A DNA stretch of 64,000 nucleotides from Gynurincola endophyticus (GCF_003991195.1 NZ_RCWL01000001.1:1-64000), one strand, 5' to 3'; shown: positions 36,181 through 46,330, numbered from the stretch's first letter. Numbers and translations: made by a program. The notes: generated by a model not told the origin, from the letters alone.

Positions 36181-36675
36181 TTATTTTTTAAGTTTTTCTT
36201 TTAATTCATTAGTGAGTTGAAGTAATCCGTTCAGGGTACCTTCATAAAATTTATTTTCCCGGAAGTAAGGAATGAGGTATTGTTCTATAATCGTTTTTGT
36301 TTCTTCATCTGACAGCAGCGGTTCAATTCCATAACCTAAAGATATTCTCATTTGACGTGCGTATCTTGAAATTCCTATGGTGATGCCATTGTTTTTATCT
36401 TTCTGCCCTACACCCCATTCGTTGGCGATACGTATTATCAGTGCGTCAAACTGCTGATTGCTAAGTATGACAGAATCTATAGTAACAATGGCAATCTGGA
36501 TGGTTGTTTGTTGTTCAAAGTCAAGAATAATACTATCGAGGTATTTTATTTCCTGTTGGGTAAACAATTCTTCAAAATCGCTTACGTAACCTGCAGGGGC
36601 TGGTATGGGTTGTATTTGTGTGTAGGAAATAATGGAAAACAGATGCAGAACAAAACAGAAGAAAAACTGCTTCAT
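36181..36675 (-). CDS. Secreted TPM-domain protein
   Basis: A 164-residue protein when started at 36675 (MKQFFFCFVLHLFSIISYTQ, a good signal peptide); an upstream start at 36696 adds seven residues. The mature part is a TPM (TLP18.3/Psb32/MOLO-1) domain: VSDFEELFTQQEIKYLDSIILDFEQQTTIQIAIVTI, then NNGITIGISRYARQMRISLGYGIEPLLSD. TPM proteins are secreted or membrane-linked with phosphatase-like or repair roles suggested in some organisms. It lacks the C-terminal membrane helix found in many family members. Confidence 0.82.
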   Translation of the reverse strand: MKQFFFCFVLHLFSIISYTQIQPIPAPAGYVSDFEELFTQQEIKYLDSIILDFEQQTTIQIAIVTIDSVILSNQQFDALIIRIANEWGVGQKDKNNGITIGISRYARQMRISLGYGIEPLLSDEETKTIIEQYLIPYFRENKFYEGTLNGLLQLTNELKEKLKK

Positions 36676-36782
36676 GAGTGCGTTTTTATTATACAAAAAG
36701 TAATGATTTTTTTTGATTTTATCTACAACTAAGTGTGGAGGAAGTTAAAATGTTGCACTTTAAAAAGAAGATATATGTAAAC

Positions 36783-36810
36783 AAAAAGAGGTCTTTAAAG
36801 ACCTCTTTTT
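36783..36810 (-). terminator. Perfect 28-bp palindrome, terminator of the CAU tRNA
   Basis: AAAAAGAGGTCTTT followed by its exact reverse complement, with no unpaired loop in the DNA, ending in five T residues on either strand. It lies five bases downstream of the tRNA 3' end on the minus strand. Confidence 0.75.
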
Positions 36811-36815
36811 GTTTG

Positions 36816-36889
36816 TGGACCCAACTGGGCTCGAACCAGTGACCCTCTGATTATGAGTCAGATGCTCTAACCTGCTGAGCTATGGGTCC
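36816..36889 (-). tRNA. tRNA with anticodon CAU (Met or Ile2)
   Basis: The minus strand folds as a tRNA: acceptor GGACCCA/TGGGTCC, anticodon arm TCTGA-CTCATAA-TCAGA with anticodon CAT, and T-arm ACTGG-TTCGAGC-CCAGT. CCA is not encoded. Elongator Met and lysidine-modified Ile2 share this anticodon; I cannot separate them without comparison. The first acceptor pair G-C excludes the usual initiator tRNA. Confidence 0.92.
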
Positions 36890-37004
36890 TGCCGGATGGC
36901 GGATTGCAAATGTAGAAAAAAAAGAATCACGGAACTTAAAAAAACATCAATTTTTTTTAGCTTAACTTGCACTGGTCCAGAAACTATAAACTCAATTCGG
37001 AAAC

Positions 37005-37586
37005 GTGCAGATAGAAAAGTTATCTATACAGGAATTGCAGCGCCGCATTGCTCTATATGATGATGAAACAGCCTACAAAGAGCTGTTTATGGAGATGCAT
37101 GTGCCCCTGATAAACTTTTCGCGCAGTTTTGTACAACAAAAAGAAGTTGCAGAGGAAATTGTTTCCGATATATTAATGACGGTATGGGAAAAAAGAAAGG
37201 ATCTGGAACGCATTGAAAACCTGCGGGTATATTTATATATCAGTGTTCGCAATCACTCCCTCAAATATCTGGTAAAACAGAAAAAAATCAACTCAGTTCA
37301 GCTCGAAGACCTGGATGTGATGCTGGCAACCAGCAACCTGAATCCGGAAAATCTGCTCATTTCAAAAGAAATGGTACAGCGGGTACGGGCTGCAATAGAG
37401 CAGCTCCCTCCAAAATGTAAAATGGTATTTCAGTTAAGTAAGGAAGATGGCTTAAAATATAAAGAAATTGCTTCCATTCTGAATATTTCTGTTAAAACTA
37501 TTGATAATCAACTAGCTATTGCTCTTCAAAAAATTAGCAAAACGCTGAAACTCAGTCTGAAAAAACCTGATCAGAAAAAAATTTAA
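37005..37586 (+). CDS. ECF sigma factor of a polysaccharide utilisation locus
   Basis: A 193-residue sigma-70-family factor. Region 2 includes FSRSFVQQKEVAEEIVSDILMTVWEKR (about residues 38-64); region 4 includes LPPKCKMVFQLSKEDGLKYKEIASILNISVKTIDNQLAIALQKI (about 137-180). The layout is that of Bacteroidota FecI/RpoE-like factors which, with a FecR anti-sigma and a SusC receptor, switch on glycan loci. The start codon is GTG at 37005, and FecR follows after 64 bases. Confidence 0.93.
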   Translation: MQIEKLSIQELQRRIALYDDETAYKELFMEMHVPLINFSRSFVQQKEVAEEIVSDILMTVWEKRKDLERIENLRVYLYISVRNHSLKYLVKQKKINSVQLEDLDVMLATSNLNPENLLISKEMVQRVRAAIEQLPPKCKMVFQLSKEDGLKYKEIASILNISVKTIDNQLAIALQKISKTLKLSLKKPDQKKI

Positions 37587-37650
37587 CATTGCTTTAGGGG
37601 ATTTGCCTCAAAACGGGATCTATCTGGATAAATAGAATAACCTCGTTTAA

Positions 37651-38757
37651 ATGCAAGTAGAAAGAATTTGGTTGCTGATAGCCCGGAAATTGTCTGACGA
37701 AGCTTCAATGGAAGAGTTGAAGGAGTTGGATATGCTCATACGTCAGTACCCAGACAGTCACTTTAGTTTGGAAGTATTCAACAGATTATGGGAAAAAGAT
37801 GAGGAAGTTGACCCGGCTGACCTTGAAGATGCTTATGCCAGACACCTGAACAGAATGGCCGAAAAAGGTATTCATTTCTCCAACGGTTCAGACGATACTT
37901 CTTACATGATAGAACAAGCTCCGCGAAGAACGGGGTTCAGATGGCTGATAGCGGCCTCTTTTGCGGCAATCATTACTGTTGCCGGATGGTGGTTACTGCG
38001 TGAACCGAAACAAACAACCGTATTAGCTGCGGTGACGGCAATGAATGAAATTACAACACCGAACGGTTCGAAATCACAGTTGAGATTACCCGACAGTACT
38101 GTCGTTTGGTTGAATGCAGGCTCAAAACTGACCTATCCAAAAGAATTCGGAAAAGACATCAGAGAAGTAACATTGGTGGGAGAAGCTTATTTCGATGTAA
38201 AGAAGAAAAACAATATGCCTTTCATTATTCATACACACAGAATGGATATTAAAGTGCTTGGTACGACTTTTAATGTAAAATCTTACCCCGGCGAGCCCAC
38301 TACGGAAGCCTCGCTGATTAAAGGATCGATTGAAGTGCTTTTAAAAGATCGTGAATCTGCCCCTATTTTACTGAAACCATGGGAAAAAATTGTTGTAAGA
38401 GAGTTTTCCAGTGCAACCGTTTCTTCACAAAAGAATAATGCTGCAATAAAAGAAGATATCAAAGAGCCTGAAGTGGCAATTAAGCCGCTGGGATACGATG
38501 AAACCAATGATGCTGTATTAGAAACAGCCTGGGTAGAGAATGTACTCGTATTTAATGAAATGAATTTTAGTGAAGTGACGAAGTTGATGGAGAGATGGTA
38601 TGGTATTAAAATTCAGATTCAGAATCCGGCTTTATTCAAACAACAGCTGACAGGGAGTTTTAAAAATGAAACATTAGATCAGGCATTACAAGCTTTACAA
38701 TTTGTAGTTGACTTTGACTACGAAAGAACATCACCGCGACTCATCATCATTAAATAA
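37651..38757 (+). CDS. FecR-type anti-sigma factor
   Basis: A 368-residue inner-membrane anti-sigma factor. Residues 1-85 are the cytoplasmic sigma-binding part, a transmembrane helix lies at about 97-113 (WLIAASFAAIITVAGWW), the FecR domain follows (TPNGSKSQLRLPDSTVVWLNAGSKLTYP, about 135-162), and the C-terminal DUF4974-like domain (about 290-368) contacts the STN domain of the cognate receptor. The SusC protein encoded next carries such an STN domain, so the trio is a complete trans-envelope signalling unit. Confidence 0.93.
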   Translation: MQVERIWLLIARKLSDEASMEELKELDMLIRQYPDSHFSLEVFNRLWEKDEEVDPADLEDAYARHLNRMAEKGIHFSNGSDDTSYMIEQAPRRTGFRWLIAASFAAIITVAGWWLLREPKQTTVLAAVTAMNEITTPNGSKSQLRLPDSTVVWLNAGSKLTYPKEFGKDIREVTLVGEAYFDVKKKNNMPFIIHTHRMDIKVLGTTFNVKSYPGEPTTEASLIKGSIEVLLKDRESAPILLKPWEKIVVREFSSATVSSQKNNAAIKEDIKEPEVAIKPLGYDETNDAVLETAWVENVLVFNEMNFSEVTKLMERWYGIKIQIQNPALFKQQLTGSFKNETLDQALQALQFVVDFDYERTSPRLIIIK

Positions 38758-38944
38758 AAACAAAAAAACATTAAACCCAAAGAATACATGTTGCTAGAAA
38801 ACAGCTCCTAAAATGATTGCTTAACCAGAGAAAAACAGGTGGGATTGCTGCAACAACCCCACACTGAAATGAGAAAAACTGAACGGATATCTAACCCTGC
38901 AAGGTTCACAGATATCTATTTATCAACCTTTCAACGCTTAAAAT

Positions 38945-41900
38945 ATGAAAAATTACGGGATTTTTCCTACTCATCGTGGAAAACCTCAAAGTATCTTAAA
39001 GCTTGCTTTTATTATGAAACTATACTTTCTCTTATTAGTGGTATCAGTTTTACAAGTGAGTGCCAACGCGATTGCTCAATCAAAAGTCACCCTTAACCTT
39101 CAATCGGTTGCTTTCAAGAAAGCACTGAATACTATCGAAGGCAAAACTGAATACAGATTCCTTTACAATGAAAATAACATTGACAAAAACAAAAGAGTGA
39201 GCGTTCATGCTCAGAATGAAGACGTGTCTTCTGTTTTGGCAAGATTGTTTAAGGAACAAGGCATATCTTTTCAAATTTTATCAAACAACTTAGTAGTATT
39301 AAAACAAGGTAATCAGGCACCTGTACAGCAAACTGTTCGTGGTCGTGTAGTAGATGCAACAGGTGTTCCTGTTGTAGGTGCTTCTGTTACTATTAAAGGA
39401 ACTTCTATCGGAACTTCTACTGATGCGAATGGTGCCTTTACCATTGCAGCCACAGAAGATGCTGTATTAGTGGTTTCTTATATTGGTTATTTAGCACAGG
39501 AGGTTTCTGTAAACGGACGTACAGAAATTACCGTAAGCCTTCAGGAAGATCAGAGTGAGTTGGAAAAAGTGGTGGTGATTGGTTATGGTACTGCCAGAAA
39601 AAGAGACTTAACGGGTAGTATCGTATCTATCAGAGGTGAAGAAGTTGGTGACAAACCTGCTGCTAATCCGATCAGTAGCTTACAAGGTAAAGTGGCTGGT
39701 ATGAGTGTGGTGAACAGTGGTCGCCCCGGATCAGAGCCGGATGTTCGTATCAGAGGTACCAACTCGATCAACACCATTAAGCCTGTTTATATTGTAGACG
39801 GTATTTTGAACGACAATATCAACTTCATCAACCCGGCAGATATCGAAAGCATGGAGATTTTAAAAGACCCTTCTTCGCTGGCGGTATTCGGGGTGAGAGG
39901 TGCAAACGGTGCTATTATCGTTACTACCAAAAAAGCAAAAGCCGGACAAACGAATGTAAACTTCAATACCAGCGTTGGTATAAAATCTGTTCAGGACAGA
40001 ATGAAAATGGCTGATGCCAATTTATTTAAGGAGTTATACAATGAACAACTCGTGAATATGGGGTCTGCGCCGTACGATTATACCGATTGGCAGGCAAATA
40101 CCAACTGGCAGGATGAAATTTTCCAGAATGGAGTGTTGAACTACAATAACATCAGCATTAACGGTGCTACTGATAAAAACAGATTTTATCTTGGTTTAGG
40201 TTTAATCAACGAGGAAGGCTTGATTAAACATGAGGATTATAAGAAAATAACCATTAATGCCAATAATGAACTGACTGTTAATAAAAATATTAAACTGGGT
40301 TTCACTTTTAACGGTTACAGAGCTGAATTACCTGATGCAAAAGGCGTAGGATCGGCAATCAGAGCAGCTCCTATTGCGCCGGTATTTAATGAGCCTTCCG
40401 GTTATTACCACACTTTACCTATCTTCCAGAGAGCGCAGGTAGCCAACCCGATGTTCGATATTGAAGTAAATAAGAGAACCAATATCGGTAGAGAATATCG
40501 CGCGGTAGGTTCTATTTATGCAGATGTAACTTTCTTAAAAGACTTCAATTTCAGAACCACTTTGTATGCTGACTACGGTTTCAATACCAGCAGAGGTTAT
40601 TCTCCGCTTTGGGTATCTTACAACCCTGAAGTAGTGGGTTCGTATAAAGGAGACTCTATCAGAAGAAGAACTTCGGTAAACCAGTCGCAAAGTATTTATT
40701 CAAAAATTCAGCAAGACTATATTCTTACCTATAAGAAAAACCTGAATAAACACAACCTTACGGCAATGGCCGGTTTTACCACTTACTACAACAGTATGGA
40801 AGCGGTAAACTCTTCTGTTCAGGATGATGGTAAAAACTTTATTCCTAATAATCCGGACAAATGGTATGTGAAGGATGTAGGTTTGGATGAAACTAAAAGA
40901 GGGGGCGGTGATGCCTGGGAATGGGCTACCGTATCTTACCTGGGTAGATTGATTTACAACTATGATAATAAATACCTTTTGAATGCTTCATTCAGAAGTG
41001 ACGGTTCTTCAGCGTTTCCTAACAATCACTTCCAGAACTTCGGAGCGGTGGGTATCGGCTGGGATATTTACAATGAAGACTTCATGATGAACCAGAATAT
41101 CTTTGACGGCTTGAAGTTTAAAGCATCATGGGGTATTTTAGGAAATCAGAATGTAGGTACTTCGTATCCTGCATATCCGGTAGTAACAACGGCAAACTCT
41201 GCAGTTTTTGGTAATACCATTCACTATGCTTATCAGAATGCATTGATTGTTGATCCTTTCCTGAGATGGGAAAGTGTTCGTTCTGCAGAAGCAGGAATTG
41301 AATTCAGCACATTAAGAAGAAGATTAAGCGGGGAGGTAAATTATTACAATAAGCTTACTAAAAATATCATTGTTCAGGTTCCTGGTATCGGAGGTGAGCA
41401 ACCAAGCCAGTTAAACCTGGGTGAAATTGCGAACAGCGGTTGGGAGTTTATGTTAAACTGGAGTGATGCCGTAGGTAAAGATTTCACTTATAATGTGAGT
41501 GCTAACTTAACGACTATTAACAACAAAGTTAAAACACTTGGCTTTACCGGTTATGAAATTATCAGCGGTGTTGCCAGAACTACGGTTAATTATCCGATCG
41601 GTTATTTCTTTGGTTATATCAGCGATGGTATTTATCAAACAGATGCTGAAATATTAAGATCTCCTTCTAATAACATGGGTGAGGTAAAACCTGGTGATAT
41701 TAAATACAGAGACGTAAACGGAGACGGCGTAATTACGGAAGCCGACAGAACAATGATCGGAAATCCGAATCCTGATTTCTTCTACGGTATTAATTTAAGT
41801 GCAAAATATAAAGGTTTCGATTTCGGTATCGAATTCAACGGTGTTTACGGTAATGAAATTTTCCGTGACTGGAACAGAGGAACTTTCGCACAATTCAACT

Positions 41901-42250
41901 ATCAGCAACATTTTGCTAACAGATGGAATGGCCCTGGTACCTCTAACTGGGATCCTATTTTACATACCGGCAGACCCAATAACTACCTGGCTTCAAACTA
42001 TTGGATTGAAGACGGTTCTTACTTCAGAATCAGAAACCTTCAACTCGGATATAGCTTTAGTGGTGAGTTCTTAAGAAAACTTACGTTAAAATCATTAAGA
42101 GTGTATTTAAATGCGCAGAACCTGGCAACCTTCACCAACGCTACAGGATTTACTCCTGAAATAGGTGGCGGTGCTACTTCATTCGGTATCGATAACGGTA
42201 CTTATCCGGTTCCTGCTATTTACACTTTTGGTTTAAATCTTAATTTCTAA
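38945..42250 (+). CDS. susC: SusC/RagA TonB-dependent receptor with STN domain
   Basis: An 1101-residue outer-membrane glycan importer. It has an export signal preceded by an extended N-terminus (MKNYGIFPTHRGKPQS) of the Chitinophaga type, an STN signalling domain (about 48-115), a carboxypeptidase-regulatory-like domain (about 128-205), a plug with the SusC signature segment (VVVIGYGTARKRDLTGS, about 212-228), and a barrel ending YTFGLNLNF. The STN domain links it to the upstream FecR and sigma factor. The SusD partner follows after 19 bases. Confidence 0.95.
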   Translation: MKNYGIFPTHRGKPQSILKLAFIMKLYFLLLVVSVLQVSANAIAQSKVTLNLQSVAFKKALNTIEGKTEYRFLYNENNIDKNKRVSVHAQNEDVSSVLARLFKEQGISFQILSNNLVVLKQGNQAPVQQTVRGRVVDATGVPVVGASVTIKGTSIGTSTDANGAFTIAATEDAVLVVSYIGYLAQEVSVNGRTEITVSLQEDQSELEKVVVIGYGTARKRDLTGSIVSIRGEEVGDKPAANPISSLQGKVAGMSVVNSGRPGSEPDVRIRGTNSINTIKPVYIVDGILNDNINFINPADIESMEILKDPSSLAVFGVRGANGAIIVTTKKAKAGQTNVNFNTSVGIKSVQDRMKMADANLFKELYNEQLVNMGSAPYDYTDWQANTNWQDEIFQNGVLNYNNISINGATDKNRFYLGLGLINEEGLIKHEDYKKITINANNELTVNKNIKLGFTFNGYRAELPDAKGVGSAIRAAPIAPVFNEPSGYYHTLPIFQRAQVANPMFDIEVNKRTNIGREYRAVGSIYADVTFLKDFNFRTTLYADYGFNTSRGYSPLWVSYNPEVVGSYKGDSIRRRTSVNQSQSIYSKIQQDYILTYKKNLNKHNLTAMAGFTTYYNSMEAVNSSVQDDGKNFIPNNPDKWYVKDVGLDETKRGGGDAWEWATVSYLGRLIYNYDNKYLLNASFRSDGSSAFPNNHFQNFGAVGIGWDIYNEDFMMNQNIFDGLKFKASWGILGNQNVGTSYPAYPVVTTANSAVFGNTIHYAYQNALIVDPFLRWESVRSAEAGIEFSTLRRRLSGEVNYYNKLTKNIIVQVPGIGGEQPSQLNLGEIANSGWEFMLNWSDAVGKDFTYNVSANLTTINNKVKTLGFTGYEIISGVARTTVNYPIGYFFGYISDGIYQTDAEILRSPSNNMGEVKPGDIKYRDVNGDGVITEADRTMIGNPNPDFFYGINLSAKYKGFDFGIEFNGVYGNEIFRDWNRGTFAQFNYQQHFANRWNGPGTSNWDPILHTGRPNNYLASNYWIEDGSYFRIRNLQLGYSFSGEFLRKLTLKSLRVYLNAQNLATFTNATGFTPEIGGGATSFGIDNGTYPVPAIYTFGLNLNF

Positions 42251-42269
42251 ACGCCATTAATCTACTATT

Positions 42270-43778
42270 ATGAAACTGAAACGAATGAATTCAAAAATAT
42301 GGACGGTAGCATTAGTGGTAGCCACTTTTGCCACCGGTTGTCAAAAATTCTTAGATAGAGATCCTTTGGGGAGATACGTTTTAGATGAAGTACAGGGATC
42401 TTCTTTTGAAAGTGAAGTATTCGGCGCTTATGCAAACCTTCGTCAGGAAGGTGTAGCCGGGTTGCCTTACATAGCCATTCACGGTATGCGTTCTGACGAT
42501 TCTGATAAAGGTAGCGCTACCAATGACGGTGCAGATGCAGAAGGTATCTTTGATAACTTCCAGTACAGAACCGATTTCTGGTTAATGAATAACTATTGGA
42601 CACACCACTACCGCCTGATTCAATCAGCAAACAACGTGATCGTTGATATTAATGAATCAGGAAGCACTGAACCAGCTGTAATGATTAACCTGGCAGAAGC
42701 GAAATTTATTCGCGCGTATGCATATTTTAACCTGGTTCGTACATTCGGAGAAATTCCGAAAGTAGACTTCAGAGTAACTGAATTAGGAGAGTCTAATATC
42801 GCGAAAAGTCCTTCTAATGTAATCTTCGAACTGATTGACGCAGATTTACAGGATGCGGTTGCTTATCTGCCAACTGAGTGGCCTGCAGACTTCGCCGGTC
42901 GTTTAACCAAAGGTGCGGCATTCGCCTTACAGGCTAAAACCTACCTGTGGAGAAGTAATTGGGGTATGGCTTTATCTGCTGCCGAATCAGTAATCAATCT
43001 AGGGAAATATTCTTTAGTTACCGATTATCAATCTATTTTCAGAGAAACCGGAGAGAATAATGTAGAGTCTATTTTCGAAATTCAGGCTTTTTATTCTCCT
43101 ACCATCACTAATCTCGGAACTCAGTACGCCACCGTACAGGGTGTGAGAGGTGCAGGTGTGTGGAACTTAGGCTGGGGATGGAATACTCCTACAGAAAACC
43201 TTGCACAGGCTTTTGAAACAGGCGACCCGCGTAAAGATGCTACTTTATTATACAGTGGTCAGGTGAATACACCATATAATGAAAATGTACCTCCTGCAAC
43301 AGCTACCATTCCGAGAAACTACTGGAATAAAAAAGTATATACCAACCCTGCAGTAAGAAATCAGATGAACAGCCAGGCCGGTCAGTGGATGAACGTGCGT
43401 ATCATCAGATATGCAGATGTTCTTTTAATGGCTGCTGAAGCTGCAAACGAAATAGGCGGTCCACAGAATATCACTAAAGCAAAGGGTTATTTAGAAGAGG
43501 TTCGCGGAAGAGCCCGTGGCAATAGTACTACTATATTACCTGTCGTAACTACAGACGATCAGGATGAGTTAAGAGATGCTATCCGTCACGAGCGCCGTGT
43601 TGAGCTGGGTATGGAAAATGAACGTTTCTTTGATCTGGTTCGCTGGGATATTGATGTAGATGTTTTGCATGCACATGGTAAAACAGGCTATCAGCTGAAA
43701 CACCGCTTAATGCCGATTCCGCAACCGGAAATCGATAAGTCAGGTGGTAAACTTATCCAGAATCCAGATTATCAATAA
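42270..43778 (+). CDS. susD: SusD/RagB surface glycan-binding lipoprotein
   Basis: A 502-residue lipoprotein (lipobox ending ATFATGC, Cys at residue 24). It has SusD features: the N-terminal FLDRDP, the TPR-like helices around AEAKFIRAYAYFNLVRTFGEIP (about 143-164), and the C-terminal RHERRVELGMENERFFDLVRWD and RLMPIPQPEIDKSGGKLIQNPDY. It forms the lid of the SusC channel and binds the incoming oligosaccharide. Confidence 0.95.
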   Translation: MKLKRMNSKIWTVALVVATFATGCQKFLDRDPLGRYVLDEVQGSSFESEVFGAYANLRQEGVAGLPYIAIHGMRSDDSDKGSATNDGADAEGIFDNFQYRTDFWLMNNYWTHHYRLIQSANNVIVDINESGSTEPAVMINLAEAKFIRAYAYFNLVRTFGEIPKVDFRVTELGESNIAKSPSNVIFELIDADLQDAVAYLPTEWPADFAGRLTKGAAFALQAKTYLWRSNWGMALSAAESVINLGKYSLVTDYQSIFRETGENNVESIFEIQAFYSPTITNLGTQYATVQGVRGAGVWNLGWGWNTPTENLAQAFETGDPRKDATLLYSGQVNTPYNENVPPATATIPRNYWNKKVYTNPAVRNQMNSQAGQWMNVRIIRYADVLLMAAEAANEIGGPQNITKAKGYLEEVRGRARGNSTTILPVVTTDDQDELRDAIRHERRVELGMENERFFDLVRWDIDVDVLHAHGKTGYQLKHRLMPIPQPEIDKSGGKLIQNPDYQ

Positions 43779-43798
43779 TGTTCTAAACTCTTATAATA

Positions 43799-44623
43799 AT
43801 GAAATTAAATAAATTATTGTTTGGTAGTTTAGCAGCTGCCTTACTATTCGGAATATCAATATTCCCTGCTTGTCAAAAATTTGAAACGCCTCCGATGGAT
43901 TTCAAACCTTCCGATACATCAAACCTTAGCGGGCCATTAGTTAGAATGTGGGCTTTTGAGGGCGATGCATTAGATAGTGTTACTTCAACTAAAGGAGTGG
44001 TTTCAAACGTAACCTTCGTTGATGGTAAAACCGGAAAAGCATTTCAGGGTGCCAGCAACGGTATGATAAGAGTGACACCTGCCGGAAGATTGGCTGAGTT
44101 AAAAAGCTTTACCGTAGCACATTGGATCAAAACCGGAAAACATACCGGTGGTGCACAATGTTTATGGATGCTTCCACGTACTTCAGATTTCTGGGGAAAT
44201 ATGTTCCTCATGATTGAAGGAAACGGTGGCGATGATTTAATGCAGATTAAATTCAACTTCGCCGGCCAATGGTTAGATTTCGGCGGAGCAAATAAACTTG
44301 CGAATATGTATGACCGTTGGTTGCACCTGGCTTTTACCTATGACGGTGCTACTTCAAAAGTGAAAATGTATATCGACGGACAACAATATACTTTACCTAA
44401 CGGATGGGAAGATCGCGTAAGCGGTGGAAACCCTTTGGGTGAGTTGGCCTTCAAAGATGTATCAGGTTTTGTGATGGGTGCGTTTCAGCAACATTTAGGA
44501 AGCCCCTGGGGAAATCCTGATGGCTGGATGTTAAGATACACCGGTCAGATGGATCAGTTCAGAATTTATGATTATGCAATGAGTGCTACAGAAATAGCAG
44601 GTTTGTATAATGCTGCGAATTAA
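43799..44623 (+). CDS. LamG/concanavalin-like lipoprotein, probable surface glycan-binding protein
   Basis: A 274-residue lipoprotein (ISIFPAC, Cys at residue 25) with one LamG-type jelly-roll domain (about residues 45-272): WAFEGDALDSV, KSFTVAHWIKTG, RWLHLAFTYDGATSKVKMYIDG, GQMDQFRIYDYAMSATEIAGLY. It takes the position where SusE/SusF-like surface binding proteins occur, so it probably helps capture the glycan. It is followed by a strong terminator. Confidence 0.82.
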   Translation: MKLNKLLFGSLAAALLFGISIFPACQKFETPPMDFKPSDTSNLSGPLVRMWAFEGDALDSVTSTKGVVSNVTFVDGKTGKAFQGASNGMIRVTPAGRLAELKSFTVAHWIKTGKHTGGAQCLWMLPRTSDFWGNMFLMIEGNGGDDLMQIKFNFAGQWLDFGGANKLANMYDRWLHLAFTYDGATSKVKMYIDGQQYTLPNGWEDRVSGGNPLGELAFKDVSGFVMGAFQQHLGSPWGNPDGWMLRYTGQMDQFRIYDYAMSATEIAGLYNAAN

Positions 44624-44632
44624 TTTTCTCAT

Positions 44633-44662
44633 AAGAAAGGGAGGAAACTCCCTTTCTTTTTA
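44633..44662 (+). terminator. Intra-locus terminator after the SusCD-LamG genes
   Basis: A perfect 11-bp stem (44633-44643 / 44648-44658) with a GAAA tetraloop and a T run. It would reduce transcription into the downstream hydrolase genes. Confidence 0.85.
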
Positions 44663-44676
44663 AATATTGTATTGCT

Positions 44677-46329
44677 ATGCGTATTGGTACTTGGTTGTGT
44701 TGTATTCTTTTTTTGTTTGCCTGTAAAAAATCTGACCCTAAAACCGAAACAGATAATAATGCCCTGATGCTAAATGCTATTCAGGTAAACGGTGTTAATT
44801 CCGGATATAGTTATTCAAATGTATCCGCCTCTCCTGTCATTTCTTTGAAATTTTCTACGGCGATTAATAAGAGCTCTATCCCAACAGGACTGCGTCTGAA
44901 AGACCCCGCTAATAATGATGTTCCTATTCAACTGGAATGGACGAATAACGATAAAGACGTTGCTGTAAAACCTCAAACCTCATTAAAATCATTAGAAGAA
45001 TACCGTTTGGAAATTCTTCAAAACCTTCAGGCTGTAAACGGAAAATACCTGAATCCTGCGATACAGGTGAAACTCGTTACAGCAATCGATTCAACCGATA
45101 AATTTTCCAGAATTTCTCAGGAAGATTTATTGACAAAAGTTCAACAACAAACATTTAAATATTTCTGGGATTTCGGACATCCTGTGAGTGGCCTCATCCG
45201 TGAAAGAAACACCTCAGGTGATATCGTAACCTCAGGAGGTTCAGGCTTTGGTGTAATGGCTATTATTGTAGGTGTTGAAAGAGGATTTATTACCAGAGCG
45301 GAAGGAGCTGCCAGAGTAGCTAAAATGAGCGATTTCTTATTAAATAAAACAGTAAAAGTAAAAGGTGCTTTTTCTCACTGGATTAATGGCGTTACAGGAG
45401 CTATCCAGCCTTTCAGTACAAAAGATAATGGTGCCGATATCGTAGAAACATCTTTATTAATGGAGGGCCTGATTGCTGCCCGTCAGTATTTTAGTGGTGC
45501 CGATGCCGTAGAAACCCAATTACGTGCAGATATCAATGCTATCTGGGAAGGAATCGAATGGAACTTTTTTACTAAAGGTGGAACCAATCAACTTTACTGG
45601 CACTATAGTGAACAATACGGTTGGGATATGAACCTGGCAGTCAGCGGATGGAATGAATGTCTCATTACCTATGTATTAGCAAAAGCTTCACCTACCCATC
45701 CGATTACAAAAGCTGTTTATGATAATGGCTGGACGCGTAACGGTTCGTTCGTAAACGGAAATAGCTTTTATGGCGTTCAGTTACCTTTAGGCTATAGTTA
45801 CGGAGGCCCCTTATTCCTTTCTCATTATTCCTTCCTAGGAATTGATCCGAGAGACCTCACCGATCAGTACACGAATTATTTTACACAAAATAAAAATCAC
45901 GCTTTGATTCATTACAATCATAGCGTTCAAAATCCAAATAACCAGCCGGGATATAGTAATTCAGTGTGGGGATTAACTGCCAGTGATATTCCAAACGGTT
46001 ACACCGCCAGCTCTCCTACCAATGACATCGGTGTTATTGCACCAACAGCAGCTATTTCATCAATGCCGTTTACTCCTGCAGAGTCAATGCGCGCATTGGA
46101 GTTCTACTATTATGTACTCGGAGATAAGTTGTGGAAAGAATACGGATTTGCAGATGCATTTTCTATTAAAGACCGATGGTTCGCTACCAGTCATATCGCT
46201 ATTGACCAGGGGCCGATTATTATTATGATTGAAAATTATCGCACCGGACTAATCTGGGATCTGTTTATGAGTGCACCCGAAGTAAAATCAGCGATGACTT
46301 CTCTTGGTTTCTCTAGTCCTAAGCTATAA
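44677..46329 (+). CDS. GH144-type glucanase with N-terminal Ig-like domain
   Basis: A 550-residue lipoprotein (FLFAC, Cys at residue 16). Residues about 30-130 are a Big_5-like immunoglobulin domain; the rest is an (alpha/alpha)6 glycoamylase-like catalytic domain: QQTFKYFWDFGHPVSGLIRERN, VTSGGSGFGVMAIIVGVERGFITR, STKDNGADIVETSLLMEGLIAARQYF, and a terminal HIAIDQGPIIIMIENYRTGLIWDLFM. These match GH144, whose characterised members include an endo-beta-1,2-glucanase from Chitinophaga. Surface location suggests that it makes the first cut. The specific substrate is inferred from family and from the GH3 gene nearby. Confidence 0.85.
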   Translation: MRIGTWLCCILFLFACKKSDPKTETDNNALMLNAIQVNGVNSGYSYSNVSASPVISLKFSTAINKSSIPTGLRLKDPANNDVPIQLEWTNNDKDVAVKPQTSLKSLEEYRLEILQNLQAVNGKYLNPAIQVKLVTAIDSTDKFSRISQEDLLTKVQQQTFKYFWDFGHPVSGLIRERNTSGDIVTSGGSGFGVMAIIVGVERGFITRAEGAARVAKMSDFLLNKTVKVKGAFSHWINGVTGAIQPFSTKDNGADIVETSLLMEGLIAARQYFSGADAVETQLRADINAIWEGIEWNFFTKGGTNQLYWHYSEQYGWDMNLAVSGWNECLITYVLAKASPTHPITKAVYDNGWTRNGSFVNGNSFYGVQLPLGYSYGGPLFLSHYSFLGIDPRDLTDQYTNYFTQNKNHALIHYNHSVQNPNNQPGYSNSVWGLTASDIPNGYTASSPTNDIGVIAPTAAISSMPFTPAESMRALEFYYYVLGDKLWKEYGFADAFSIKDRWFATSHIAIDQGPIIIMIENYRTGLIWDLFMSAPEVKSAMTSLGFSSPKL

Positions 46330-46330
46330 T

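Noticed and set aside
38839-39096. An 85-codon frame overlapping the start of susC
   Set aside because: Most of it is an alternative frame of the SusC N-terminus, whose reading is secure.
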